This document shows positions 8,283 to 16,153 of a stretch of DNA of 64,000 nt, piece after piece (positions within the stretch are counted from its first letter, which is position 1; every line of letters begins with the position of its first letter). The notes below the pieces were generated by a model. The model saw only the letters and a program-made list of their open reading frames with translations. It was not told where the DNA came from and searched no databases. Source of the DNA: Marinoscillum sp964351625 (GTDB taxonomy: Bacteria; Bacteroidota; Bacteroidia; Cytophagales; Cyclobacteriaceae); the NCBI GenBank assembly GCA_964351625.1, contig CAYGOV010000002.1:1-64000 (forward strand), in the 5' to 3' direction. Both the position numbers and the translations under genes were made by a program.

Positions 8283-9461
8283 TTAACGGCAGTTCAATTT
8301 GTTGCTGATTTTGGCACCTAGGGCAGTGGCTTCCCAATAGTTTTCGCAAGCTGATTTTTTTTTACCTAGGGCTAAGTTGGCTTCATAAGCCAGTATGAAA
8401 TTAGCAACACTATCTGGCCACATTCTTTTGTTCCACTCTGTGGCTTTTACAGTTTTTTCAAAATCCCCAACCAGCAAATAGACGGACGCTAAACCCGTAT
8501 AAATTCGGAAATGCTCAGGGCCCAAACTTTTTCCATTGATGATCAATGGATATGCCTCTCCATATATTGCAATGTATTTTTTAATGGCTAACTCACTTGC
8601 CAGCTCGTAGTAGCGTTTGGCCTCTTCAAAATTCTGAAGATCATATTTGAAAATCTCAGCTTTCTCAAGATAAAGCTCCATTTTGTGGTAATCAAGTAAC
8701 AAAAGTTCTGTCAGTGTTTTAAGACTCCTGCCTGGTCGACCGACTTTACGATAAGCATGAGCCAAATTCTCTCTCAGTGGAAGTGGGTTTACTGTAGAGT
8801 AGTTTTCAATTAATTCAGAATAGAAGATGGCATCTTCAAACCTGCCTAAATTATAATGATGCTGTGCATCGAATACCAATTTATCCATGGCGTCTTCTTT
8901 GAATCGAAGCATGTCTTCCTCCCCCTCCATAAATACACCGAGGTTATTGAGTGTACTTAAAGCGATTTCCATTTTACCATTGGAATAATCTGATTTGACC
9001 TGTGCGAATGTGATTCGCCGATTCAAGAGCAATTCCGCATGCTTCTTATCATCTATATAATTCTTAATTGTAATCCCTGTCATCACGATCGCTGCAACTA
9101 CAAACGTGAAGGCAAAAGCATAACCTGTGGCTATCCAGTTTTCCTTCCAATCTATCTTTCGCTCTGCATACTGCCTTCTGTATCGTGGATAGGTTGGGGG
9201 TGGTGTTTTAGGAGTTGGAGGGGTATAGTACGAAGTAGTGAAAGTCTCCCCAAAGGTGAATTGCAGGTCGTATCTAGCTTTTTCGTAGGGATTGGAAAGA
9301 ATCTGATAAGCGTGGTTAACCTCCTTGAAGCGCTCTTCCATCTCTGGATTATCCGGATTTTTGTCAGGATGGTATTTAACAGCAAGTTTCTTGAATGCTG
9401 CTTTGATCTCTACTTGCGAGGCAGATGGCGTTAGTTCTAGTGCGCTGTAATAATCAACCAT
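8283..9461 (-). CDS. Membrane J-domain protein with TPR repeats
   Basis: 392 residues. An N-terminal DnaJ domain (about 2-68) has the KYHPDKNPDN loop, including the essential HPD that stimulates Hsp70. A Pro/Tyr-rich linker (about 75-95) leads to one membrane helix (about 112-133), then a C-terminal helical region (about 150-392) with TPR-like repeats such as 'AQHHYNLGRFEDAIFYSELIE' type pairs. With the J domain inside, the repeats would lie in the periplasm. There is no Gly/Phe region, zinc finger or substrate-binding domain of a classic DnaJ, so this is a specialised class III J protein that recruits DnaK at the membrane. Its client is unknown. Confidence 0.8.
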   Translation of the reverse strand: MVDYYSALELTPSASQVEIKAAFKKLAVKYHPDKNPDNPEMEERFKEVNHAYQILSNPYEKARYDLQFTFGETFTTSYYTPPTPKTPPPTYPRYRRQYAERKIDWKENWIATGYAFAFTFVVAAIVMTGITIKNYIDDKKHAELLLNRRITFAQVKSDYSNGKMEIALSTLNNLGVFMEGEEDMLRFKEDAMDKLVFDAQHHYNLGRFEDAIFYSELIENYSTVNPLPLRENLAHAYRKVGRPGRSLKTLTELLLLDYHKMELYLEKAEIFKYDLQNFEEAKRYYELASELAIKKYIAIYGEAYPLIINGKSLGPEHFRIYTGLASVYLLVGDFEKTVKATEWNKRMWPDSVANFILAYEANLALGKKKSACENYWEATALGAKISNKLNCR

Positions 9462-9509
9462 GCTGAGTTAGTCTGAAAAGCACTAACGATTAGGCGTGCA
9501 CATATTGTT

Positions 9510-9884
9510 TCATCCGAAGAACTTTTGGCTGAGCCAAAAACCAGTCAAACAAAGTAAAACTCCAAAGATCACACTCATAGAAAGATATATGCCGTACAGT
9601 AGGTATTGTGAATCCCGAAGCATTTTCAGTCCTTCAAGGGAAAGCGTAGAAAACGTGGTGAATCCACCGCAAAACCCTGTGATGAGTAAAAACTGAAGCG
9701 GTTGGTTGTCAGTCTTAATGAAAGCACCCGCTAATAATCCAATAAGCAAACTGCCGAGTAGATTTACAGCTAGTGTCCCATATGGAAGCAGGTTTCCGAA
9801 GACTTTCAAGCAATAGATGCTTACTAGATATCTAAGTACGCTTCCGGCAAAACCACCAATGCCGATAAAGACGAGATTTTTCAT
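9510..9884 (-). CDS. crcB: Fluoride channel CrcB/Fluc
   Basis: 124 residues, the usual size, with four membrane helices. Diagnostic motifs are GGFAGSVLRY near the N-terminus, NLLGSLLIG in helix 2 and GFCGGFTTFSTLSLE in helix 3, which carries the Phe and Thr/Ser residues lining the fluoride pore. The family works as dual-topology dimers in the cytoplasmic membrane and relieves fluoride toxicity. Its start overlaps the stop of the upstream ACP phosphodiesterase gene by 4 bases, so the two are cotranslated. I found no fluoride riboswitch in the short leader available. Confidence 0.92.
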   Translation of the reverse strand: MKNLVFIGIGGFAGSVLRYLVSIYCLKVFGNLLPYGTLAVNLLGSLLIGLLAGAFIKTDNQPLQFLLITGFCGGFTTFSTLSLEGLKMLRDSQYLLYGIYLSMSVIFGVLLCLTGFWLSQKFFG

Positions 9885-10465
9885 AGTGACGCAAGATAAT
9901 CTTTTGAATGGCTAATTAGGTCTGGAAAGAACAATGTGAACTCTGCTTTATAGTCTTCATAATCGTTTTTGAGGTCTTTTGAAGCATCTTCCATTTTGGA
10001 ATTGAAAGGTGTTCGTCGAGACATACCAGTAAGCGCACGATCGATGCCTTCCACATGCTGATAGTTCAGCAGCCAGTTGTCGCGCTTCATATAAGTCAGC
10101 ATATGTTTGGCCTTATCTGGTAAAATATGCGAATAGCCATTTGTCATTTGATAAAATTCTTTAGTGAAATCTACTAAAGTTTTTTCATGATAGTCACTCC
10201 AATTCCTAGCTAAGAAATGATCGTAAAACACATCTCCGATCACTGGAGCATAATGTCTGTATTTGGGTCTTAGTCGCTCCTTTGTTTTGGTGACAACCTC
10301 GTGAACGTCCGTGAAACGATCAATTTCGCGATGTAAATGAATTCCTTTCTGAATATCCATAGGAAAATCTTCCCAAGATTTTCCTTTCACAAAGTCACCA
10401 ATAAAATTTCCAATGGTGACATCTGGTAACCCAGCAGAAAGATATATGTGTGCGAGAAAATTCAT
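9881..10465 (-). CDS. acpH: Acyl carrier protein phosphodiesterase (AcpH family)
   Basis: 194 residues from the ATG that gives MNFLAHIYLS, the conserved family N-terminus; a longer in-frame ATG 21 bases upstream is less likely. HD-type metal residues are visible in NFLAH, IGNFIGDFVKG, HLHREIDRFTD and VIGDVFYDHFLARNW. The family removes the 4'-phosphopantetheine arm from holo-ACP, giving apo-ACP. Length matches E. coli AcpH (193). It is the first gene of a two-gene unit with crcB (4-base overlap), a pairing with no evident functional link. The upstream region is shared with the divergent TerB-like gene. Confidence 0.85.
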   Translation of the reverse strand: MNFLAHIYLSAGLPDVTIGNFIGDFVKGKSWEDFPMDIQKGIHLHREIDRFTDVHEVVTKTKERLRPKYRHYAPVIGDVFYDHFLARNWSDYHEKTLVDFTKEFYQMTNGYSHILPDKAKHMLTYMKRDNWLLNYQHVEGIDRALTGMSRRTPFNSKMEDASKDLKNDYEDYKAEFTLFFPDLISHSKDYLASL

Positions 10466-10502
10466 GGGGCTATGTTGGGGGTTCAAAAAATTTTGTTCCG
10501 CC

Positions 10503-10534
10503 TTTATTTTAACCTAAGTTTAGAAATATTTTTG
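10503..10534 (+). promoter_or_regulatory. Candidate promoter for the TerB-like/helicase pair
   Basis: TATTTTTG (10527-10534) fits the Bacteroidetes -7 box TAnnTTTG exactly; TTTA at 10503-10506 lies 20 bases upstream where TTTG/TTG is expected. The start codon is about 46 bases downstream. Confidence 0.45.
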
Positions 10535-10580
10535 CAATCAACTCCTAACTTATCCTATTATCAACTCGCACTCTTCAAAT

Positions 10581-10976
10581 ATGATCCGAACACAACTCAA
10601 CCTTTTGGTACAATTAGCCAAAGTGGATGGTGTGATTGTGCAAGATGAAATTGACCTTATCAAGCAAATAGGTGAGGCCAACGGAATGTCTTCTAGTGAG
10701 ATAATTGCATGTTTTGAGGATCCTTCGCTCATTGAGAATCTTGATCAACTCAGTGATGATGAACGATATGAGTACATCTATCATATCGTTCAATTGATGA
10801 AAATAGATGGTCGCCTCTACAAAGAAGAAATCCGCTTTTGTGCTAAACTAGTCAGTAAACTAGGATATGAGGAAGACGTTCTTCTTGAGTTGATGCTCAA
10901 AATCTACAGCGATGTGGAAATATCCGCTGACAAAACGGTGCTGAAAGCCACTATTCAGCAATACCTTAAAAAATAA
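10581..10976 (+). CDS. TerB-like protein
   Basis: 131 residues, all alpha-helical. It has the TerB/DjlA-N pattern of two acidic helical repeats: 'LAKVDGVIVQDEIDLIKQIG' and, about 55 residues on, 'LMKIDGRLYKEEIRFCAKLV'. In both, the D-G ... E-x(2-3)-I loops form the presumed metal site. TerB domains occur in tellurite-resistance and membrane-stress proteins but also as free-standing proteins of unknown role. Its stop directly abuts the helicase start (TAAATG), so the two are coupled and may act together. No ter operon genes are present, so tellurite resistance should not be assumed. Confidence 0.75.
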   Translation: MIRTQLNLLVQLAKVDGVIVQDEIDLIKQIGEANGMSSSEIIACFEDPSLIENLDQLSDDERYEYIYHIVQLMKIDGRLYKEEIRFCAKLVSKLGYEEDVLLELMLKIYSDVEISADKTVLKATIQQYLKK

Positions 10977-12875
10977 ATGTATCATTCGGAGCACTTTCTC
11001 CGACTCCTCGATCTGATCAAGCAAGAACGGATTGAGGATCGGAAGCAATATGAGACCAAGATTCGTAACCGATCCCTAGAAGATCGTATGCGTGATGGAG
11101 TCACTTGGTATCCTGCCATAGTAGAGAGATCGTACATTGGCACAGGTGAGCGCTGGACTTTGCAGATGGAGCGTACTACCAACAGAGAAAAGCGCCATCA
11201 TTTTCAAGCTGGTGCTTCTGTAAGTGTGTTCTTAAATGATCCCAAACGTGCTTTGAGTTGTTCGGGCATCGTCAGTAAGGTTTCCGATAAGTATATGACC
11301 ATCGTGCTCAACAGAGACGATCCGCCAGACTGGCTTGATGAAGGGAGATTGGGTGTTGATCTGCTCTTTGATGAGAGTACCTATGATGAAATGGAGCGAA
11401 CGCTGCATAAACTGGCTGGAACGAAGGATGGTCGACTGATGCAGCTCATCAATATTTTCTTGGGAAAAGACGCTCCATATTTTGGTAAAGAAATCAACAT
11501 CAATCATCCTCATCTCAATGAAAGCCAAAACGAGGCACTCAATAAGATAAGATCGGCCAAGGATGTAGCGCTGGTGCATGGCCCTCCTGGGACTGGAAAA
11601 ACTACTACACTCGTTGAGGCTATCAAAGACACGGTAGCCATGGAGAAGCAAGTGATGGTCACAGCGGCTAGTAATGCTGCTGTGGATTTGCTGGCGGAGA
11701 AGCTTACAATACAAGGGATACGTGTGTTGCGGATTGGTCATCCTGCACGTGTGACGGCAGAAGTGGTAGCATGCACCGTGGATGCTCGCCTTGCGAATCA
11801 TGACGATGCAAAGATGCTCAAGGATCTACGCCGTAAAGCTGAGGATTTTCGTGCCATGGGCATGAAGTATAAACGAAACTTTGGCAGAGTAGAGCGAGAG
11901 CAACGTAGGATGCTCATGGATGAAGCGCGTAATCTAAAGGAAGATGCGAAGATGCTTGAAGATCATATGATTTATGATGAGCTGAATAAGGCTGAGGTCA
12001 TTGCATGTACGCTTGTTGGGGCGAACAGCAGCTATCTTCAGCGCAAACAATTCAAAACTCTTTTTATTGACGAGGCTTCTCAGGCATTGGAGCCAGCAAG
12101 CTGGATTCCCATCATGAAATCTGATCGGGTGATCATGGCAGGTGATCATTGGCAGTTGCCTCCAACTGTAAAAAGTAAAGAAGCGGCTAAGGCTGGCTTG
12201 AGCATGACCATATTTGAGCGGACCATAGATACATGGGATGCTGATGTGATGCTCGATACCCAATACCGCATGCATGATGAAATCATGCGTTTTTCCAATA
12301 AGAAATTCTATGAAGGCAAACTCAAGAGTGCAAATCTTATTGCTAATAGGCATCAGCTTTTTCCACAGCCTGTTTTATTTATAGATACAGCTGGCTGTGG
12401 CTATGAGGAAAAGCTAAATCCTGAAACGCTCTCTCGCTACAACGAAGAAGAAGGCCAGTTGCTTCTGAGCCAATTGGGAAGGATTATTTCGGAGTTGGAG
12501 CCTGAGGTGGCAGAAAAGCTGAGCTATGGAGTGATAGCCCCTTATAAAGCGCAGACTGAGTTTCTATCTCGTAAATTGCCGAATCTTAACCTTTCAGAAG
12601 AAATCATTAAGAACATTACGATCCAATCAGTAGACGCTTTTCAAGGACAAGAGCGAGACGTCATGATGATGTCTTTAGTAAGGAGCAATGCGGATGGCGA
12701 AATAGGATTCCTTGCAGATGTACGTCGGATGAATGTGGCTATGACTCGAGCGAGGCACCTACTTGTAATGGTTGGTGATTCCTCTACTTTGAGTGCCAAT
12801 CCATTTTTTGATGAACTTATTCAGCACATGCAGGCGAGGGGTTTTTACCGTAGTGCTTTTGAATATATGTATTGA
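10977..12875 (+). CDS. Superfamily 1 DNA/RNA helicase, IGHMBP2/Upf1-like
   Basis: 632 residues. An N-terminal beta-rich region (about 30-135) precedes two RecA-like domains. Walker A is GPPGTGKTTT (about 202-211), motif Ia is TAASNAAVD, Walker B is FIDEASQALEP, motif III is MAGDHWQLPPT, motif IV region is DTQYRMH, motif V is VDAFQGQERDV and motif VI is NVAMTRARHLL. A helical insertion (about 275-325) matches the 1B/stalk region of Upf1-like helicases. It should unwind duplexes or remodel RNA-protein complexes 5'-to-3' using ATP. It is coupled to the TerB-like gene, and the next gene begins 13 bases later. Confidence 0.9.
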   Translation: MYHSEHFLRLLDLIKQERIEDRKQYETKIRNRSLEDRMRDGVTWYPAIVERSYIGTGERWTLQMERTTNREKRHHFQAGASVSVFLNDPKRALSCSGIVSKVSDKYMTIVLNRDDPPDWLDEGRLGVDLLFDESTYDEMERTLHKLAGTKDGRLMQLINIFLGKDAPYFGKEININHPHLNESQNEALNKIRSAKDVALVHGPPGTGKTTTLVEAIKDTVAMEKQVMVTAASNAAVDLLAEKLTIQGIRVLRIGHPARVTAEVVACTVDARLANHDDAKMLKDLRRKAEDFRAMGMKYKRNFGRVEREQRRMLMDEARNLKEDAKMLEDHMIYDELNKAEVIACTLVGANSSYLQRKQFKTLFIDEASQALEPASWIPIMKSDRVIMAGDHWQLPPTVKSKEAAKAGLSMTIFERTIDTWDADVMLDTQYRMHDEIMRFSNKKFYEGKLKSANLIANRHQLFPQPVLFIDTAGCGYEEKLNPETLSRYNEEEGQLLLSQLGRIISELEPEVAEKLSYGVIAPYKAQTEFLSRKLPNLNLSEEIIKNITIQSVDAFQGQERDVMMMSLVRSNADGEIGFLADVRRMNVAMTRARHLLVMVGDSSTLSANPFFDELIQHMQARGFYRSAFEYMY

Positions 12876-12888
12876 ATGAAAAAGGCTT

Positions 12889-13473
12889 ATGATTAACAAA
12901 AGATTCCCTCTCTACATACTAACCCTATTTTTCTGCCTTTTTGTTTCTGCACAGGAGCTTACCGATTTCAATGTGGAACGATTGGATATCAATAAAACGG
13001 GTATGATGGTGCTTGGAGGCTGGGCTGTGGCCAATCTGGTATCAAGCCCAATTCTAGCAAGTCGCAGCACGGGTAGTACCAAGTACTTTCATCAGATGAA
13101 TGGCTATTGGAATACCGTAAACTTCGCATTGGCAGGGTTTGGATTGTATGGGGCTTTAACTGGTGATCCGTCAGGTTTTACCTTGAGTGAAACACTCAGT
13201 GAACAAATGAGCATGGAGAAGATTCTGCTTTTCAATGCTGGTTTAGATATTGGCTACATGGCCGGGGGACTTTATCTGTTGGAAAGATCTAAGAGAGATA
13301 ATTCCGATAGGCTCAAAGGTTTCGGGCAATCAATTGTACTGCAAGGCGCCTTCCTCTTTGCTTTTGATTTGGGCTTCTTTTTGGTGCATCAAGGTCATGA
13401 ACAACAGCTTTTCAAATATCTCGAACAGGTTTCTATTCATCCTACAGGGTTTAGCCTTGGCTGGAGGATTTAG
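12889..13473 (+). CDS. Membrane protein of unknown function with signal peptide
   Basis: 194 residues. A signal peptide (about 1-22, ending FVSAQ) precedes a region with three or four further hydrophobic stretches: MMVLGGWAVANLV, a YWNTVNFALAGFGLYGAL segment, LFNAGLDIGYMAGGLYLL and SIVLQGAFLFAFDLGFFL. The pattern resembles a small family seen in Cytophagales membranes, but I cannot name it with certainty. It follows the helicase by 13 bases and may be cotranscribed. No catalytic motif is evident. Confidence 0.65.
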   Translation: MINKRFPLYILTLFFCLFVSAQELTDFNVERLDINKTGMMVLGGWAVANLVSSPILASRSTGSTKYFHQMNGYWNTVNFALAGFGLYGALTGDPSGFTLSETLSEQMSMEKILLFNAGLDIGYMAGGLYLLERSKRDNSDRLKGFGQSIVLQGAFLFAFDLGFFLVHQGHEQQLFKYLEQVSIHPTGFSLGWRI

Positions 13474-13594
13474 AAATTCTACTTCAATTTGGGTCCTGAT
13501 TTCTTTCATTCAGATCCAATCTACCGTCCTACACGGATGTATTTTTACCGAATACTTCACAAGTTTGTAATCCAGCCAATTTAAGAAAGGAACT

Positions 13595-14098
13595 ATGGGT
13601 CTATTTTCTAAAATCAAGAATTTCATAACTGGAGGAGCAGCTGAGGTGTCTATTCTTTTTGAGGAGATAGAGACGGATGGCTCTAAGCCGATTCGTCTTT
13701 TTGTAAGCGCATTGGCCAAAGATGACTGTACCATTAAGGAAGTTTATCTCGACATAAGAGAAAGGGAAACTTATAAGAAACGTGTCCAACAAAGCACTAC
13801 TGATAGCGAAGGCAATTCCAGCACGCTCTACGAAGACCAGACTCGATATGAAGATCATTATACCAAGCAGATTATACTGGCCAGTGATGTTAAACTGAAA
13901 TCTGGAGAAGAGAAAAAATGGCTTGCTGAGTTTGAGTTACCACACGATGCACTCAGCACCTATCATGGACAAGAGGTTTTTCTGAAATGGGAAATGCAAG
14001 CTGGACTTGATATGCCTGGGAATGATCCAGATAGCGGATGGCAAGCGTTCATCGTAAAGAAAAATATGAATTACTCACTTATCCATGTGATATCATGA
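13595..14098 (+). CDS. Arrestin-like (Spo0M-type) protein, first of a tandem pair
   Basis: 167 residues, beta-rich, with no signal peptide. It opens with MGLFSKIKNFITGGAAEVS, the N-terminal helix and first strand seen in Spo0M-like arrestin-fold proteins. Alternating short strands follow, and the end has 'VFLKWEMQAGLDMPG', where the second copy has 'LHWSVLGGIELPG'. Such proteins are cytosolic scaffolds; Spo0M in Bacillus modulates the sporulation phosphorelay. It is translationally coupled to its paralogue through ATGA. It is preceded by an AAGGA-like ribosome site (aagaaaggaac), uncommon in this phylum. The exact family is inferred from pattern. Confidence 0.65.
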   Translation: MGLFSKIKNFITGGAAEVSILFEEIETDGSKPIRLFVSALAKDDCTIKEVYLDIRERETYKKRVQQSTTDSEGNSSTLYEDQTRYEDHYTKQIILASDVKLKSGEEKKWLAEFELPHDALSTYHGQEVFLKWEMQAGLDMPGNDPDSGWQAFIVKKNMNYSLIHVIS

Positions 14099-14511
14099 GC
14101 ATACTCAAAAACATCAAGAATTTCGTAACTGGTGGAGCTGCAGATGTGAAATTGTCTGTGAAAGATGCCGTACTCTTTACGGGGGATGAACTTCAAATAG
14201 AGGTGGAGGTATCACCAACAGAGGATACGATACATGCTAAGCGCATATACATCATAGTAGTGGCCACTGAGCGGTCAGCGAATATCAAACAAATTTATAG
14301 TCAAGAAGTAGAGGTAGATGCCAATGTGCAGATCAATTCCGGAGATAAAAAGTCTTGGACAACTACGATCCAACTGCCAGAAGAGCCTGCCTCTTTCATC
14401 GGAAAGCATTCGAGTTTGCATTGGAGCGTATTGGGTGGTATTGAGCTTCCTGGGGTAAACCCAGAGAGCAAGCCCTTACAATTGATAGTGAATCAGAGGC
14501 TGCTGCAATAA
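14095..14511 (+). CDS. Arrestin-like (Spo0M-type) protein, second of a tandem pair
   Basis: 138 residues from the ATG at 14095, which overlaps the first copy's stop (ATGA). The frame extends upstream to 14038, but those codons lie inside the first gene. The N-terminus MSILKNIKNFVTGGAADVK is nearly the same as that of the first copy (KIKNFITGGAAEV). The rest keeps the strand pattern, with 'GDELQIEVEVSP' and a closing GIELPGVNPES segment matching GLDMPGNDPDS. The pair thus arose by duplication and has diverged strongly in the middle. A cytosolic heterodimer or scaffold is a reasonable inference. Confidence 0.7.
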   Translation: MSILKNIKNFVTGGAADVKLSVKDAVLFTGDELQIEVEVSPTEDTIHAKRIYIIVVATERSANIKQIYSQEVEVDANVQINSGDKKSWTTTIQLPEEPASFIGKHSSLHWSVLGGIELPGVNPESKPLQLIVNQRLLQ

Positions 14512-14849
14512 TGGTTACTCAGAGTCAGGAAAGGGACTCTGAGAAATTAAGAATGCTGTTTTTTCTGAACAAACATCAAAAGACCTCTTTTTACCCAATC
14601 ACTAAGTGGTTCATTGTAATTAGACCTTCAAAAGCTTATTGTTGATACTTCTAAATAATGGCTTTAAAAGAAAATATTTCCTATAATATTTTTATGTAAC
14701 TAAACGGGAAGGTGGGTATATTATAAATACATCTACTTTGAACTCTGGACATGATAATAAATCGCCTCGCATTTTATTCAATCATAATTGCAACAAGGTT
14801 TTAGTCCATATAGAAATGTATGCTTGAAGCAACTTAGGTGTTGGAAGCT
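14512..14849. other. Intergenic stretch of about 340 bases before the HTH gene
   Basis: AT-rich and without a convincing gene. It holds one copy of the hairpin repeat (14518-14543), a half site ATTGCAAC (14787-14794) resembling the palindrome downstream of the HTH gene, and TTTTAGTCCA (14799-14808), which recurs at 15915-15924. A 44-codon open frame from 14511 runs through the hairpin and looks spurious. Confidence 0.5.
14518..14543. repeat. Hairpin repeat, copy 1
   Basis: A perfect 9-bp stem, CTCAGAGTC with GACTCTGAG, closes an 8-base loop. The 20 bases at 14529-14548 are identical to 17421-17440. There is no T-run, so it is not a standard terminator; it sits just after the second arrestin-like gene. 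Confidence 0.75.
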
Positions 14850-15863
14850 ATGACCACTGACCGTGAAACTCAAATCGCCTTTTTCAATTGGCTGGAAGAA
14901 ACCAAAAGGCCCCTATCTCTTGTCAATGAACTTATCACTGCTTTGGATGTCAGTAAAGACAGTGCCTATCGCAGGATTAGAGGACAAACCTTGCTTAGCT
15001 TCAACGAAATAGCCAAGATCAGTATTCATTTTAAAATGTCTTTGGATACTTACTTGGAGCTTAGCCCGAAAAATGTCGTATTTCAAAGCAGAACGATTGG
15101 CGAGGATCTTACGTTTGGCGACTATTTGCAATCGATTAGTGACAACCTCTCAATGACCAGGCAATTCAAAAAGCCTGTTATTTATATTCTAGCTAAGGAT
15201 ATTCCGGTATTCTACCATTTTCGGTATCCAGCAATGTCCGCCTTCAAAATTTTCTTTTGGCTGAAGACCATCATCAAAGATCCCGAGTATCAGTATAGAC
15301 AATATGAGCGTACCAGTGTGAGTGAAAGTCTGCTCAAATTGGCAGCAGAGATCGCCGATAAGTTTATAAATATTCCTTCCATAGAAATATGGACTGAGGA
15401 GACCATCAATATCACTATTCGACAGATCAGTTATTATTTTGAAAGTCATGTATTGCTCAAGCAAGATGCTTTGGACCTTACAGAGGAACTTTTGGTAATG
15501 TTGGCTAGTGTGGAGCGTCAAGCTGAAAATGGCAGTAAAACTCTTGATAGTGTAGATGACCTTGAGCCCAGTGACTCGTTTCAATTGTTCTACAACGAAG
15601 TAGAAATAGGTGACAACACCTTTTCTTTCTCAATGGATGACAAGTGCATTGTATTCAAGACTTACAACATGCTCAATTTATTGGCAACCACTGATACAAA
15701 GTTTTGTGACCAAACGCAAAGGCATATCCATCGGATCATGGAAAAATCCGTTGCTATCACCCACTCTGCCGAGAAGGAACGTGCACGAGTATTCAGCCTG
15801 ATGAGGCAAAAGGTACTTGCGCTTAAAAACTCCGTAATCCAAAGAACTGGGTCGACAGTGTAA
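14850..15863 (+). CDS. Helix-turn-helix transcriptional regulator of unknown target
   Basis: 337 residues from the ATG at 14850; GTG at 14838 would add four. An N-terminal HTH domain (about 20-70) shows the pattern 'LVNELITALDVSKDSAYRRI' then 'LLSFNEIAKISIHFKMSLD', like the BetR/phage-repressor HTH proteins that abound in Bacteroidota. The remaining 260 residues are mostly helical, without an obvious ligand-binding or receiver signature. It stands alone, with about 340 bases before it and 290 after, and both flanks carry the TTGCAA-type half sites described separately, which suggests autoregulation. The effector is unknown. Confidence 0.7.
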   Translation: MTTDRETQIAFFNWLEETKRPLSLVNELITALDVSKDSAYRRIRGQTLLSFNEIAKISIHFKMSLDTYLELSPKNVVFQSRTIGEDLTFGDYLQSISDNLSMTRQFKKPVIYILAKDIPVFYHFRYPAMSAFKIFFWLKTIIKDPEYQYRQYERTSVSESLLKLAAEIADKFINIPSIEIWTEETINITIRQISYYFESHVLLKQDALDLTEELLVMLASVERQAENGSKTLDSVDDLEPSDSFQLFYNEVEIGDNTFSFSMDDKCIVFKTYNMLNLLATTDTKFCDQTQRHIHRIMEKSVAITHSAEKERARVFSLMRQKVLALKNSVIQRTGSTV

Positions 15864-15971
15864 TTCCACTCATTCAGTGCCTGATGGCACAAATATTCAT
15901 CAAAAACGATAAGTTTTTAGTCCAGCATTGATAATGCTTTTTCATCCAGCCCATGTTCGCAATTTTTTGGT

Positions 15972-15990
15972 AGTTGCAATTATTGCAACT
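15972..15990. promoter_or_regulatory. 19-base palindrome, possible operator
   Basis: AGTTGCAAT-T-ATTGCAACT is a perfect dyad with one central base. A single half site (ATTGCAAC) lies upstream of the HTH gene at 14787-14794, and a GTTGCAA lies at 16003-16009. The HTH protein encoded between these sites is the natural candidate ligand (inference). Confidence 0.45.
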
Positions 15991-16100
15991 GCAAAAATAG
16001 CTGTTGCAAAGGTTGCGTCTACTGTTTTCAATTCTTTGAGTCATCTTTGAATCGATTAAAGGATGCTCTTTCGGAATTGATCTCCCTCAGCATAAACAAC

Positions 16101-16125
16101 CCAGAGTCATCTGCTAGTGACTCGG
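16101..16125. repeat. Hairpin repeat, copy 2 (degenerate)
   Basis: GAGTCA (16104-16109) pairs with TGACTC (16118-16123) around an 8-base loop, and CC at 16101-16102 can pair with GG at 16124-16125 by looping out one A. It resembles the hairpins at 14518 and 17408 in arm sequence but lacks their shared right flank. Confidence 0.45.
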
Positions 16126-16153
16126 AGTAAAACAAATCGGGAAAAGAACTAAA

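Noticed and set aside
10581..10976. Tellurite resistance
   Set aside because: Only a lone TerB-like domain; no terC, terD or terZ neighbours.
14511..14645. 44-residue frame reading through hairpin copy 1
   Set aside because: It shares the ERDSEKLR reading with a 24-residue frame at 17382-17456, but only because 20 bases of DNA repeat are identical. The loop length differs by two bases, which shifts the left arm out of frame, so a conserved peptide is unlikely.
16047..16130. 27-residue peptide from TTG with a Ser/Asp/Glu-rich end
   Set aside because: Protein-like in appearance but with a weak start codon, no ribosome site and overlap with the degenerate hairpin. Not enough to call a gene.
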